Source of the DNA: Desulfosporosinus sp. FKB | GTDB lineage: Bacteria > Bacillota > Desulfitobacteriia > Desulfitobacteriales > Desulfitobacteriaceae | NCBI RefSeq assembly: GCF_002196705.1 | Contig: NZ_NADJ01000007.1 | Coordinates: 1-55,510, forward strand | Length of the DNA: 55,510 nt | Direction of reading: 5' to 3' | Shown here: positions 32,584-42,507 of the stretch, one piece after another | Layout of the letters: each line of letters begins with the position of its first letter | How positions within the stretch are numbered: the stretch's first letter is position 1 | Notes under the pieces: generated by a model | The model's input: only the letters and a program-made list of their open reading frames with translations | What the model was told of the DNA's origin: nothing | Databases searched by the model: none | Translations under genes and position numbers: made by a program

Positions 32584-32640
32584 GTAGGTATCTGATAACA
32601 CTGTGTCAACTATTTACGTCTGAGAAAATGCTTAAGGGGA

Positions 32641-33306
32641 TCAATCAATTTGCCAGTCAATCGGTTCTCGGCCTTGGGAGACCAGGAACTTATTAGCTCG
32701 CGAAAAGGGCTTACTGCCAAAGAAGCCTCTGCTTGCTGATAAAGGGCTGGGATGAGCAGATTCGATGATTAAGTGACGGGGATTCGTTATTAGTCTTTTC
32801 TTGGACCGGGCATTGTTACCCCAGAGGATAAAAACCACAGGGTCCGTCTTTTCGTTAACTAAAGAAATAATTCGGTCAGTGAATATCTCCCAACCTTTAT
32901 TTTGATGCGAATTAGGTTTCCCTTCTTCTACGGTAAGCGCCGTATTAAGAAGCAGAACTCCTTGCTCTGCCCACTTCTTGAGCGAGCCATGATGAGGCAT
33001 GGTGCATCCGAGGTCTGTTTGGAGCTCGGTAAAAATGTTTTGCAGAGATTTGGGGAAAGGGACCCCAACATTTACAGAAAAGCTAAGCCCCATTCCTTGT
33101 CCGACATTGGGATAAGGGTCCTGCCCTAAAATCACGACCTTCGTGTTTTTATAAGAGGTGTAGACTAAAGCGTTAAATACGTCCTCCTTTTTGGGAAAAA
33201 CCCGTTTTGTGCGATATTCGTTTTTGACCCATTCCAGTAACTTAAGATAGTAATCTTTTTGTATCTCATCCTCAAGGAGTCGTTTCCAATCTGCTTGAAC
33301 TGCCAT
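32641..33306 (-). CDS. ung: Uracil-DNA glycosylase, family 1
   Basis: A 221-residue UDG that removes uracil from DNA. It carries the water-activating loop [17 protein letters not shown] (catalytic Asp in QDPYP, about residue 61), the Leu/His loop [13 protein letters not shown] and SKPFSRAN near the end. Length and motifs are normal. The start ATG has GAGAGGGG upstream. It is convergent with the chromate transporter genes and separate from them. Confidence 0.96.
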   Translation of the reverse strand: MAVQADWKRLLEDEIQKDYYLKLLEWVKNEYRTKRVFPKKEDVFNALVYTSYKNTKVVILGQDPYPNVGQGMGLSFSVNVGVPFPKSLQNIFTELQTDLGCTMPHHGSLKKWAEQGVLLLNTALTVEEGKPNSHQNKGWEIFTDRIISLVNEKTDPVVFILWGNNARSKKRLITNPRHLIIESAHPSPLSASRGFFGSKPFSRANKFLVSQGREPIDWQID

Positions 33307-33419
33307 AATGATGCCCCTCTCTTCTTCTCTTACCCTTAGCTGCGTAGTTATTACTGATTATATTTTGCTATAATTTTAGGGCTCTATCAATGATAATATC
33401 TAAAAAAGAAAGGCGGCAA

Positions 33420-33462
33420 TTCATACCCCACCTAAAGAGGTGGGAGACTTCTTGCCTCACGA
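33420..33462 (+). repeat. IS200/IS605-type end fragment, second family
   Basis: ATTCATAC followed by the hairpin CCCACCT-AAAG-AGGTGGG (33427-33444) and GAGACTTCTTGCC. This layout is common at ends of IS200/IS605 (tnpB) elements and differs from the 23.2-kb family. No transposase is nearby, so it is probably a relic. Confidence 0.55.
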
Positions 33463-33570
33463 GGTTAAAAAAATATTTATAAATCGTTTAGGCAGCCTTT
33501 TGTCTGGGACATGATTTATAATAGGAATTGGAACCTAAAACGTTAAATATTAAAGGGGTGGATTCCATCC

Positions 33571-34914
33571 ATGAGAATTTTGCATACCTCAGATTGGCAT
33601 CTCGGACGAATGCTTGAAGGACGCAGCAGAATCGAGGAACAAATCAAGTTTATCGATGAACTTTGCCAAATCGTTGAAGACGAGAGAGTTGATCTTGTTC
33701 TGATTGCAGGAGATATTTTTGATACAGTGAACCCTCCGGCAATTGCCGAAGAGCTGTTTTATGATGCCTTAAATCGTTTAACATCAGGGGGAAGGCGAGG
33801 GGTCGTCGCAATTGCCGGTAATCATGACAACCCGGAACGGCTCTGTGCGGCGAGTCCTTTGGCAGGGCGGCAGGGGATAACTTTATATGGCTTTCCTAAA
33901 GATGTTTTGCAGCCGAGTTTTTCTGGGCATTCTAATAATAACAAAGTAGTACGAAGGGCAGCAGGCCAAGGATGGGTTGAGTTACATCTGCCTGAGTGCT
34001 CGGACCCCGTAGTATTAGCCCTTCTTCCCTATCCCTCAGAATCACGGCTCAATGAAGTTTTAAATTCCAGCCTTGACGAGGAAACTCTGAGGCAGGATTA
34101 TTCAAAACGTGTCCAAGAATTATTAGCTTTGTTCAGTAAACCTTTTCGACCTGATACTGTGAACTTGGCTATGAGTCATCTCTTTGTACGCGGAGGGATG
34201 CAATCAGAATCTGAGCGTCCCATTCAACTTGGCAGTGCACCGACCGTTGAAGCAGAGGCAATGCCTGGATGTGCTCAATATGTGGCCTTAGGTCATTTAC
34301 ACCGGGCTCAAGTTGTCAAAGGGTCACCGGTTCCGACTCGATATTCCGGGTCACCCCTGGCTTACAGTTTTTCCGAAACCGGGTATGCCAAATCTGTTAT
34401 TTTAATTGAAGGGTTTCCGGGGCAGCCGGTGGCAACTCGGGAGATTTTCCTTAGTTCGGGTTACCCCCTGGTAAAATGGAAAGCTAAAGAAGGTTTAGCT
34501 CAAGTACAGCAGTGGATTGATGAAGGGAAAGATGAGCAAGCATGGATCGATTTAGAGGTCCATGTAACGAATGTCCTCAATTCTCAGGATATTCACGGCT
34601 TGCGCCGTCAGAGAGAACGTCTTATTAATATTCGGCCGGTCTTTCCGGAAATGGAGCAGATAACCTTGGAGGCTCGTTCCAAGTTGCCTCTTGATGAACT
34701 TTTTCGCAGGTTCTATCAGGAAAAAACAGGTGGGGCTGAGCCGGATCAAGAGTTAGTCTCTATGTTTTTAACATTGATTGATGCTGATAAGAACGAAGAT
34801 AAAGGGAGCTGTTCCAAAGATCAGAACATCGAGGAACGGGTGGGCTACGAAATTTCTTTACGAGGCAGTACAGTGAAAGCGATGACCGACAGGGAGGGGG
34901 CAGAGACTGCATGA
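33571..34914 (+). CDS. sbcD: Exonuclease subunit SbcD (Mre11 family)
   Basis: A 447-residue Mre11-type metallophosphatase, the nuclease of the SbcCD complex that cuts hairpins and processes DNA ends. It has metal-binding motifs TSDWHLGR (residues 6-13), AGDIFDT, AGNHDNPERL, and later ALGHLHRAQ. The C-terminal capping region contacts SbcC. Start ATG 33571 has AAAGGGGTGG upstream. It overlaps sbcC by 4 bp. Confidence 0.95.
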   Translation: MRILHTSDWHLGRMLEGRSRIEEQIKFIDELCQIVEDERVDLVLIAGDIFDTVNPPAIAEELFYDALNRLTSGGRRGVVAIAGNHDNPERLCAASPLAGRQGITLYGFPKDVLQPSFSGHSNNNKVVRRAAGQGWVELHLPECSDPVVLALLPYPSESRLNEVLNSSLDEETLRQDYSKRVQELLALFSKPFRPDTVNLAMSHLFVRGGMQSESERPIQLGSAPTVEAEAMPGCAQYVALGHLHRAQVVKGSPVPTRYSGSPLAYSFSETGYAKSVILIEGFPGQPVATREIFLSSGYPLVKWKAKEGLAQVQQWIDEGKDEQAWIDLEVHVTNVLNSQDIHGLRRQRERLINIRPVFPEMEQITLEARSKLPLDELFRRFYQEKTGGAEPDQELVSMFLTLIDADKNEDKGSCSKDQNIEERVGYEISLRGSTVKAMTDREGAETA

Positions 34915-37900
34915 AACCGATCTGTTTAAGGATTGCCGGTTTAAATAGTTTTCGTGAGGTTCAGGAGATCAATTTTACCAAACTTTGTGAGACGGGAGTA
35001 TTCGGGATTTTTGGGTCGACCGGGAGTGGAAAATCTACAATTCTCGATGCTATGACCCTAGCCCTATATGGTACTGTGGAAAGAGCCGCCAATAATACCC
35101 AAGGGATACTTAATCAAGGGGAAGATAAACTCACGGTAGAATATACCTTTTCTTTAGCAGCAGGAAATCGAAGGATCACATACCGGGCAGAACGCGCTTA
35201 TCGGCGTTCAGGAGATCGTACTGTTAAAGCCTCAACATGTCGGTTCGTAGAAATTCAAGGGGATACGGAATTAGTTCTGGCCTCTAAAGCCGATGAGATG
35301 ACTAAAAAAGTTGAAGAAGTGTTAGGTCTAACGGTTGAAGATTTTACCCGGGCAGTCGTGTTGCCTCAAGGCAAATTTGCTGAATTTTTAACGATAAAAC
35401 CGAAAGACCGACGTTTAATGTTGGAACGATTGTTTTCCCTTGAAGCCTATGGACGAAATCTTACGGCCCGTCTTTCGGAACAAGCTGATAGTACCCGCTT
35501 CCATCTTAATGGTGTTGAGCAGCGGCTTCAAGGCTTGGGGGATGCCTCAGCAGAACAGGTTGCTATGGCTGAAAAGGAGTTTGAAACCGCGAGAATTGCC
35601 TCGGAGCAATCCCTTGGCTGCTTAGAGCGTATCAAGCAAGAGTTTGAACAGGCAAAAGAACTGTGGGGGCTGCAAGAACAATTACGTCAAGTTCAAGAAC
35701 GGGAATCTCGTCGTTCGGCTGTTAAACCTGAAATGGACAAGCTTTCGGAAAAGCTCGCCTTGGCAGAACGGGCGGAGACATTACGGCCCATTTTAGAAGA
35801 TTTGGGCCTGGCAGAAAAAAGGCTGAAAGAAGCCCAGGGCGATGAAGAAAAAGCAAGAAAAAGACTTGCAGAAGCAAGATTGAAAAAAGAACAGGCAGAG
35901 CAGCTTTGGCTGGAGATCAATCATCAGCGATTGGAGAAGGAGCCGTTCTTTCTTCGCCAATTAGAACAACTAGAACAGGCGAAACGTCTGGAAGCAGAGA
36001 TTCATAATCGCAGTCTGAAGTTATCTCAGACAAGGCAGCAGTATAGCGATCTTGATCGAAAGCGTAAAGGATTGGAACAAGGATTTCAAGAGGCTGTGGA
36101 AAAGAAAAGAGCCCTTGAAAAGCGGTTACAAGAGGGAAGGAGCAGGCTGAGTCAAATAACGGTTGACCCTGCACAGCGGGCAAAAGTCAATGCTTCAGTC
36201 CAAGCCTTAGAAGCTTATGAAATTGTCTCTAAACAAGTGAGCGATTTGCAAAGTGACTTTGCCGAAAATACGACGGAAATAAAGTCTGTAAAAACCCAGG
36301 AAGCTAATTTGGCTCTGGAAGTTAAAACGGCTCGGGAAGTCGTTACAGGACTTAAAGAAACTCTGACGATGAAAGCCGAACACCCTCCCATTCGAGAAGA
36401 GATGCTAAGCAGGCAAGCTCAAGACCTGGAACGCAGCCGCCATGGAATTATAAATGTCGGACGGGCTGAAGTGGAGAGACAAGAAGCCGAAGGACGTTTA
36501 CAAGCGATCTCTTTGGAGTGCCAAAGAGCCGGTGATGATTTAAATGGTTATGAACAGGAACAAAAACTGTTAGACGAAGAAATTAGCCGCCTGAAAGAAT
36601 CTGTGGAGGCTAAAAAGACCTATGTTAAAGAACTGGAGCAGAACTATCGGGCTAAAATACTTGCTGAGTTCTTAGCGGAAGGAGAGCCTTGCCCTGTTTG
36701 CGGTTCCCTTGATCATCCTTCCCCAGCTCTTAAAGTTCAGGATGTGATTATGGAAGAGGCCAATAAGGATCTTGAGGAAATCGGTAAACAATTGCATGCC
36801 CTCGAGAAACTGGAGGCCGAGAAGGCGACAAGACTTGCAGTAGCACGAGCTCAGTTGACTAGCAAACAAGATTTCGAAAAAAATCAGTCCCAGCTTTTAG
36901 CAGATAAATTAACTGAGGTGAAAAATTATCGCGAGGAGCTATCATTAGCTGATAAAAACCTGACTGTAGAAGAATTAAACCGATTGTTACAGAAACAGGA
37001 AGAGAATTTAGAGGTTCAGCGACAGTGTTTGAAAGATTGGAATCGAGAACAAGAGCAGCTTACGCATCAGTTAGAGAGTGCTCAGCATAATCTGGACAGT
37101 GTTGAAGAAGCATGGCATAAGCTTCAAGCTAGGATCGCTGCGGTTACGGGTATGGGTTCAGAGATTCAAAATAGGCTCAGTTATTTTTTACAAGAACAGA
37201 CTAAGCGGCAAAAGGACTTAGACCTTTTGCGAGAAAATATCCCCGCTTCGGAGATCCGATTATTGCAGGACCAATATTCTCGTTGGGATCAAGTCACCAA
37301 AAATTTAAGCCAAGAGTTAACACAAGTTGAAACAGAACTGGGAAAAATAAATGTGGATCAGGATAAACTTCTCGGTGAAAAGACAGCTTGTGAGCTTGAC
37401 CTGCAGAATCTTAGAACCTTAGGAAGTGAAGCTGTTCGAACCTTGGAAGAACTAAAACTTCAGTGTGATGCTATTACAGGAGGAAAACCGGCACAAGAGC
37501 GGTTAGAGATGGTTAAGGAGGAGTTAACTCAAGTTGTCACTGCTGAAGAACAACTTAAGAAGGACTATGAACAAGGGAAAGAGGCTTGGCTGCAATCAGA
37601 ACAAACTTGTGCAGTAAGCGGGAAGTCATTGGAGCTAGCCCATGAGGCAACAGCGTCAATTCAACTTAAATTAAAGCAGTCTCTTATAACGTCGCAATTT
37701 TTGTCAGTCGAAGCAGTTCAAAGTGCCCTTTGTGAACTCTCAGACAGAAGGAACATGGAACAGAGTGTTTCAGAGTTTCATCAGGAGGGATTGCTTCTTG
37801 AACAAAAGCGAGAAGATCTTGAAAAGCGTCTACAGGGACGAGGTCTTACATCTGAGGAATGGTTAGCTTGGCCGGCAGTGTTAAAAGAGGCAGAGAAAGT

Positions 37901-38525
37901 GCATACGGAAGCTGTTGAAAAGCGCGGTGCCAGTCTGCAGAAACTAAATAAGCTCAAAGAAGAACACGAAGAATGGCTGCGCTTAGAAGGCGAACGCCAA
38001 GCTTTGGCTCATCGTCTCAATTTGCTTAAAATCCTGCAGAATGTTTTCAAAGGAAATGGCTTTATTGAGTTCCTCGCTCAGGAGCAGCTGGCAAATGTCT
38101 CCCGGGATGCTTCAGAACGCTTGAAACAACTGACCAATCAGCGCTACGCTCTGGAAGTTGATACTGAGGGAGGATTTGTAATGAGGGACGATGCCAATGG
38201 GGGAGTACGCCGCCCTGTAAGCAGCCTTTCTGGCGGGGAAACCTTTCTTACCGCCCTTGCCCTGGCCTTAGCCTTATCTACGCAGATTCAACTGCGCGGA
38301 GAATCTCCCCTGGAATTCTTCTTTTTGGACGAAGGCTTTGGAACCCTTGATCCCCATTTGCTGGAAACAGTAATGAATACCCTGGAAAAACTGCGTTTTC
38401 AAAACATAGCTATTGGGATTATCAGCCATGTTCCGGAATTAAGGAATCGACTGGCAAGGCGTTTGCTTGTTTCACCCGCTGAGGCTGGCGGAGCCGGGAG
38501 CAAGGTCAAATTAGAGATAGAGTAA
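34911..38525 (+). CDS. sbcC: Exonuclease subunit SbcC (Rad50 family)
   Basis: A 1204-residue SMC-like ATPase. The N-terminal Walker A is GSTGSGKSTILDAM (about 34-47). Two long coiled coils flank the zinc hook CPVCGS (about residue 591). The C-terminal lobe has the signature SSLSGGETFLTALALAL (about 1103) and Walker B EFFFLDEGFGTLD (about 1133). This is the classic Rad50/SbcC order and length. It holds DNA ends and drives the SbcD nuclease. Translationally coupled to sbcD. Confidence 0.96.
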   Translation: MKPICLRIAGLNSFREVQEINFTKLCETGVFGIFGSTGSGKSTILDAMTLALYGTVERAANNTQGILNQGEDKLTVEYTFSLAAGNRRITYRAERAYRRSGDRTVKASTCRFVEIQGDTELVLASKADEMTKKVEEVLGLTVEDFTRAVVLPQGKFAEFLTIKPKDRRLMLERLFSLEAYGRNLTARLSEQADSTRFHLNGVEQRLQGLGDASAEQVAMAEKEFETARIASEQSLGCLERIKQEFEQAKELWGLQEQLRQVQERESRRSAVKPEMDKLSEKLALAERAETLRPILEDLGLAEKRLKEAQGDEEKARKRLAEARLKKEQAEQLWLEINHQRLEKEPFFLRQLEQLEQAKRLEAEIHNRSLKLSQTRQQYSDLDRKRKGLEQGFQEAVEKKRALEKRLQEGRSRLSQITVDPAQRAKVNASVQALEAYEIVSKQVSDLQSDFAENTTEIKSVKTQEANLALEVKTAREVVTGLKETLTMKAEHPPIREEMLSRQAQDLERSRHGIINVGRAEVERQEAEGRLQAISLECQRAGDDLNGYEQEQKLLDEEISRLKESVEAKKTYVKELEQNYRAKILAEFLAEGEPCPVCGSLDHPSPALKVQDVIMEEANKDLEEIGKQLHALEKLEAEKATRLAVARAQLTSKQDFEKNQSQLLADKLTEVKNYREELSLADKNLTVEELNRLLQKQEENLEVQRQCLKDWNREQEQLTHQLESAQHNLDSVEEAWHKLQARIAAVTGMGSEIQNRLSYFLQEQTKRQKDLDLLRENIPASEIRLLQDQYSRWDQVTKNLSQELTQVETELGKINVDQDKLLGEKTACELDLQNLRTLGSEAVRTLEELKLQCDAITGGKPAQERLEMVKEELTQVVTAEEQLKKDYEQGKEAWLQSEQTCAVSGKSLELAHEATASIQLKLKQSLITSQFLSVEAVQSALCELSDRRNMEQSVSEFHQEGLLLEQKREDLEKRLQGRGLTSEEWLAWPAVLKEAEKVHTEAVEKRGASLQKLNKLKEEHEEWLRLEGERQALAHRLNLLKILQNVFKGNGFIEFLAQEQLANVSRDASERLKQLTNQRYALEVDTEGGFVMRDDANGGVRRPVSSLSGGETFLTALALALALSTQIQLRGESPLEFFFLDEGFGTLDPHLLETVMNTLEKLRFQNIAIGIISHVPELRNRLARRLLVSPAEAGGAGSKVKLEIE

Positions 38526-38577
38526 CAGAATTGCTTTTTCATTTTACAAATCCATTGAATTATCCAGTATTTAATGC

Positions 38578-38639
38578 TTGACTATAATTTAAAGAAGTCA
38601 TACTATTCAAAGTAAGAAGATATTTTGAAACAAGGTTTC
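38578..38639 (+). promoter_or_regulatory. Promoter and candidate operator upstream of the IclR gene
   Basis: TTGACT (38578-38583) and TACTAT (38601-38606) with a 17-bp spacer, followed by the dyad GAAAC-AAG-GTTTC (38627-38639). The same promoter-plus-dyad layout precedes the FeS subunit and lyase genes. An IS605-like fragment at 38698 separates this site from the IclR start. Confidence 0.65.
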
Positions 38640-38697
38640 TCAATAATCGAAGTTGTTTCGAGATGTAGTCATAATTACAAATCTTTATCCAATCATA

Positions 38698-38746
38698 AGA
38701 CTTCCACTTTTATAAGTGGGAGTGGTACCCCGTACACAAGTTCACT
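38698..38746 (+). repeat. Degenerate IS605-like repeat fragment
   Basis: The left-end hairpin CTTCCACTT...AAGTGGGAG (38701-38722) is followed by GTGGTACCCCGTACACAAGT and TTCACT. The outer ends match copy A, but the core and right hairpin are lost. It lies in the leader between the iclR promoter and its start. Confidence 0.6.
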
Positions 38747-38850
38747 TAGTACGTGAGTATGTTGGTTCTTTGAAAATGTAATGTTTCGGAACCAAGAAAT
38801 GGTATCCCCTAATGGGTGATAGGAAAAGGTGTTCAGAAGGAGGACCTATA

Positions 38851-39627
38851 GTGGCAGAAAAATATGTGCAAACTCTCGAACGTTCGCTGGATGTTCTGGA
38901 GGTGCTTGCTCACGCGGAAGAGCCTTTGGGGGTAACAGAAATAGGCAACCGTATTCAGTTGCATAAAAGTACAGTTCATCGTATTTTACAGACATTATGT
39001 TACCGAGGTTATGTTGAGAGAACAAAAGGGAACGAACATTATCAATTAGGAATTAAAATTGTAGAACTGGGGATTCGCTTCTTTAATGATCTTGAGATTC
39101 GTAAAGTTGCAGGACCTGTTCTTAATGATTTAGCAAAATTATTGAACGAGGTTGTTCATTTAGTACTACCTGACGATGGTGAGATCGTATATATTGACAA
39201 AGCTGAGAGTTCTCATGTTGTAAGTATGCACTCTAAGGTAGGGCGAAGAGCACCTATGCATTGTACGGCTGTGGGTAAGGCTATTCTTTCTACACTGCCC
39301 GAGGAGGAGGTTCGACACATCTTAGAGGTCAAAGGAATGACTCGTTATACGCCGAATACAATTGTTGATCCGGAAGTTTTATTTAGGGAGCTGCAGTCGA
39401 TTAAGGAAAGTAAAATTTCTGTTGAGAAGGAAGAAAATGAGATCGGAATCATTTGTTTGGGAACACCTGTTTTTGATTATTCGGGACGAGCCATTGGAGC
39501 AATCAGTGTTTCAGGCCCTGCCAGCAGAATTCAGGAAAAGGGTATCGAGCGAATTGGGCAGGAAATGAAAAAAGCCGGCGAAGAAGTTTCCGCAAAATTG
39601 GGATTTAACTATTTCCAAAAACTATAA
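38851..39627 (+). CDS. IclR family transcriptional regulator
   Basis: A 258-residue IclR-type regulator. The N-terminal winged helix (about 6-65) includes LGVTEIGNRIQLHKSTVHRI. The C-terminal effector domain has GRRAPMHCTAVGKAIL (about 133-148), FDYSGRAIGAISVSGP and the late Cys-containing IICLGTPV. Small organic acids such as glyoxylate or pyruvate are typical ligands. GTG 38851 is chosen because AGAAGGAGG precedes it and MAEKYVQTLER-like starts are standard. It sits directly before the glycolate/glyoxylate genes and is their likely regulator. Confidence 0.93.
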   Translation: MAEKYVQTLERSLDVLEVLAHAEEPLGVTEIGNRIQLHKSTVHRILQTLCYRGYVERTKGNEHYQLGIKIVELGIRFFNDLEIRKVAGPVLNDLAKLLNEVVHLVLPDDGEIVYIDKAESSHVVSMHSKVGRRAPMHCTAVGKAILSTLPEEEVRHILEVKGMTRYTPNTIVDPEVLFRELQSIKESKISVEKEENEIGIICLGTPVFDYSGRAIGAISVSGPASRIQEKGIERIGQEMKKAGEEVSAKLGFNYFQKL

Positions 39628-39674
39628 CAACTTTTCTGATTTGACATTTAAACGAACTTTTCAGAAATTTACTC

Positions 39675-39734
39675 TTGACGATTTTAAACCTCAGGTAGAT
39701 AATAGAGTCATAAAATTGTGAAACATGGTTTCAC
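39675..39734 (+). promoter_or_regulatory. Promoter and candidate IclR operator of the dehydrogenase operon
   Basis: TTGACG (39675-39680) and GATAAT (39698-39703) with a 17-bp spacer, then a perfect dyad GTGAAAC-ATG-GTTTCAC (39718-39734), placed about 8-10 bp past the expected start of transcription. IclR-family dimers bind dyads of this kind. Confidence 0.7.
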
Positions 39735-39847
39735 TTGTAAAAACATGTGGCTAAGTCCTAGAGAAATCTAAACGAGCAAAGGGTGTTGCAAGTATCAGTC
39801 TATCCGTCATATGGTCTGATAATCTGGCAGAGAAGGGGGAAATATCA

Positions 39848-41098
39848 GTGGGGGTTTTGACAGAAGTATACGAAATGTTAAACACGTGTAACAAGTGTGG
39901 TGGTTGCCATACAGCCTGTAAGACCTATAAATTGACTGGTCAGGAAACAATGGTTGCACGCGGAAGAATTCAACTCATCAAAGCTGTTGCCGACGGTAAA
40001 TTAGAACCTAATCAAGAGTATGAAGATGCTATCATGAGCTGTCTGTTGTGTGGTGAGTGTGCAGTAGCTTGCGCAAACGGTGTACGAGGCAATGAGCTTG
40101 TCATGGCAGCGCGTCGAGACTTGAAATTAAGAAAAGGAATTAAGCCATTTGCTAAGTCTTTCGCTTTAAAAACATTAGCAAGTCCGAAGAGGTTGGGAAT
40201 GGGATTCAGTCTTTTCGGAGGAATGGGCAAAAGTGTTCTTAATAAAATCGATGGAATGGACTATTTCCGCGGTATTGATATTCGCAACTTCCCAACAGCA
40301 AAAAAACCATTTTTGGAGCAGGTTCCGGAGAGGATTACGGTGCAGCATCCGAAACACAAAGTCGGATTTTATGTGGGCTGTTTCCTGAATTACTCGTTAG
40401 ATCAAACTGCTCATTCTGTTGTTAAAGTGTTAACGAAAAATGACTGTGATGTTATTATTCCTAAAGATCAAGTGTGCTGCGGCCTTCCGCAATATGCTTA
40501 TGGCGACTTTGAAACAGCGAAGAAAAATGCCCGCAAAACTATTGATACATTTTTAGATAAATATAAAGATGCCGAAGTTGTTCTTTCAGCATGTGCGTCC
40601 TGTGCTTCAATGCTCAAGCATGACTATCTAAAGCTCTTTGCTGATGAGCCCTCATATCTTCCGAAAGTTGAATTATTTTGTGAAAAAGTGGTTGAGTTTT
40701 CAGAATATATGGCGAAAATTGGTGTTGATCAAAGCCAGCTTCATAATTCAAGCCCCGTCAGAGTTACCTATCATGATCCTTGCCACATGATCCGGGGCCT
40801 TAAGGTGACAAAACAGCCTCGGCAATTGCTGCAAATGATTCCACGGGTTGAATATAAGGAAATGTTTGAAGCAGGCCGCTGCTGCGGAGCTGCCGGTCTA
40901 ATACAAGCTTTCTATCATGAGGTATCAACAAATATCACGGATCAGAAGGTAGAAAACATCAAAGATACGAATGCAGATTTGGTGGCTACAAGTTGCCCAG
41001 CTTGCATGTTGCGACTTCAAGGCGGCATAAATAAAGCCGGTCAAAAACAAAAAGTTATGCATGTTGCCGATTTAATGGCCAACGCTTACAAAGACTAA
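39848..41098 (+). CDS. glcF: FeS/CCG-domain subunit of glycolate/lactate-type dehydrogenase (GlcF-like)
   Basis: A 416-residue FeS protein. Two [4Fe-4S] motifs lie at the N-terminus, CNKCGGCHTACK (about 14-25) and CLLCGECAVACANG (about 60-73). Two cysteine-rich CCG domains follow (CCGLPQYAYG with CASCASML; CCGAAGLIQ with SCPACMLRL). This is the GlcF/LldE/HdrD plan that passes electrons from the FAD subunit to quinone or another acceptor. GTG 39848 has AGAAGGGGG upstream. First of three genes encoding the dehydrogenase. Confidence 0.9.
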   Translation: MGVLTEVYEMLNTCNKCGGCHTACKTYKLTGQETMVARGRIQLIKAVADGKLEPNQEYEDAIMSCLLCGECAVACANGVRGNELVMAARRDLKLRKGIKPFAKSFALKTLASPKRLGMGFSLFGGMGKSVLNKIDGMDYFRGIDIRNFPTAKKPFLEQVPERITVQHPKHKVGFYVGCFLNYSLDQTAHSVVKVLTKNDCDVIIPKDQVCCGLPQYAYGDFETAKKNARKTIDTFLDKYKDAEVVLSACASCASMLKHDYLKLFADEPSYLPKVELFCEKVVEFSEYMAKIGVDQSQLHNSSPVRVTYHDPCHMIRGLKVTKQPRQLLQMIPRVEYKEMFEAGRCCGAAGLIQAFYHEVSTNITDQKVENIKDTNADLVATSCPACMLRLQGGINKAGQKQKVMHVADLMANAYKD

Positions 41099-41184
41099 TT
41101 AACCAAAAGAATCACATTGACTTTGTATATTTGCGGAACATGCTGACCGCAAGTTCTAGTAAATTAGTGGAAGGGCGGGTAGTC

Positions 41185-42489
41185 ATGAGTAACGTCAATA
41201 TCAGTAAGCTGAAGGCGATTGTCGGTGATAATAATGTCATTGATTCGCCTTCCGAAATGGCAAAATACCTAAAAGGTAAAGGTAAGCCTGCAGTCGTTGT
41301 CTTACCAGGAAATACATCAGAAGTTTCGAGCATCGTTAAACTAGCAAATGAGCAGAATGTAAAAATAGCAGTAGGCGGGACAGTCGCCGGGACCAAGGGT
41401 CTTAATGGCGGAATTGCGATGGTTATGTCCCGGATGAACCGTATTTTAGAAATGGATCATCTAAACCTTGTGGCTCACGTCGAACCTGGACTTCTTCATA
41501 AGGAATTTCTGCTTAAGGTTGGGGAAGCCGGCTTAAACTTTCCTCCTGAGCCCTATGAAGTCGAAACCAGTTCCATTGGCGGCTGCTTTGCGATTGGGGA
41601 TTCTGATTCAAAATCTTTCGAATATGGCCCTACCAGAACGTTTCTTTTGGGATTTGAAATGGTTCTTCCGACAGGGGAGATCCTGGAAATCGGAAATAAA
41701 TGCATTAAGAACGTTTCAGGTTTAGACTTCATTCACTTCGCTGTGGGGAGCCAAGGAACGTTTGGGATTTTCACCAAACTTTTGGTGAAGCTCCTGCCTG
41801 TACAGGAAGCTAAAAGAGCAGTAATTGGCACATTTACATCAATCCACAAGGCTAATGCAACGTTCAATACTTTGATTAAGCGTAATGTACAGCCGACCCG
41901 AATGAACCTCCTTAATGCCTCCCTTGCCAAAAATGCCATATCTGGAACTGAAGGGCAACTGGTAATTATTGATTTACAGGGCTTTAAAGAGTCGGGCAAA
42001 AATATTGCTAATGAAATTGCTGCAGTTCTCACATTGGGCGGAGGGACTGATGTCAAAATCATTGAGGATGAGGCTGAGTATGATCAAGTGATCAACGGTT
42101 GGCTTAAGGTCCGTGCCGAGCTCAATGGGAAACCGGAGCAAACCTTGGAGTTTCTGGTTGGCCCGGCGAAAATGCCCCAAGCCTTAACTCAGCTTGAAGC
42201 GCTCACGGGAGATCTGGGAGCTTACCCCGGTGTAGTTGTCGAAGGACTTCTCGGATATGTTTGTTTGGCTCTGCCCGAGGGAACCGATAAACTTGCCTTA
42301 GCCGCTAAAGTGAATAAACTGGCAATGTCCCTGGGCGGAAATATAAAGGGCCTCTTGGGTCACAAGCTCAAAGCTGAAGCTTATAATGATGCGGAAATGT
42401 GGCAGCAAACTATAGGTTTGCTTCAGGAACTGCGTCAGCAATTTGACCCCAAAGGGATTCTCAGTCCTGGGGTAAGTCTAGAGGCTTAA
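41185..42489 (+). CDS. FAD-binding subunit of glycolate-type dehydrogenase (GlcE-like)
   Basis: A 434-residue FAD-linked oxidoreductase of the VAO (PF01565) family. The FAD-binding part has VVLPGNTSEVSSIVKLANE, VAVGGTVAG-type glycine turns (AVGGTVAGTKGLNGG) and LDFIHFAVGSQGTFGI. The C-terminal cap is divergent and lacks the classic GlcD end motif. This matches GlcE, the smaller accessory FAD subunit of glycolate oxidase. ATG 41185 is chosen for its site (GGAAGGGCGGG); an upstream in-frame ATG at 41131 is disfavoured. It lies between glcF-like and glcD-like genes. Confidence 0.82.
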   Translation: MSNVNISKLKAIVGDNNVIDSPSEMAKYLKGKGKPAVVVLPGNTSEVSSIVKLANEQNVKIAVGGTVAGTKGLNGGIAMVMSRMNRILEMDHLNLVAHVEPGLLHKEFLLKVGEAGLNFPPEPYEVETSSIGGCFAIGDSDSKSFEYGPTRTFLLGFEMVLPTGEILEIGNKCIKNVSGLDFIHFAVGSQGTFGIFTKLLVKLLPVQEAKRAVIGTFTSIHKANATFNTLIKRNVQPTRMNLLNASLAKNAISGTEGQLVIIDLQGFKESGKNIANEIAAVLTLGGGTDVKIIEDEAEYDQVINGWLKVRAELNGKPEQTLEFLVGPAKMPQALTQLEALTGDLGAYPGVVVEGLLGYVCLALPEGTDKLALAAKVNKLAMSLGGNIKGLLGHKLKAEAYNDAEMWQQTIGLLQELRQQFDPKGILSPGVSLEA

Positions 42490-42507
42490 GAAGAAGGAGG
42501 TCTGAAT

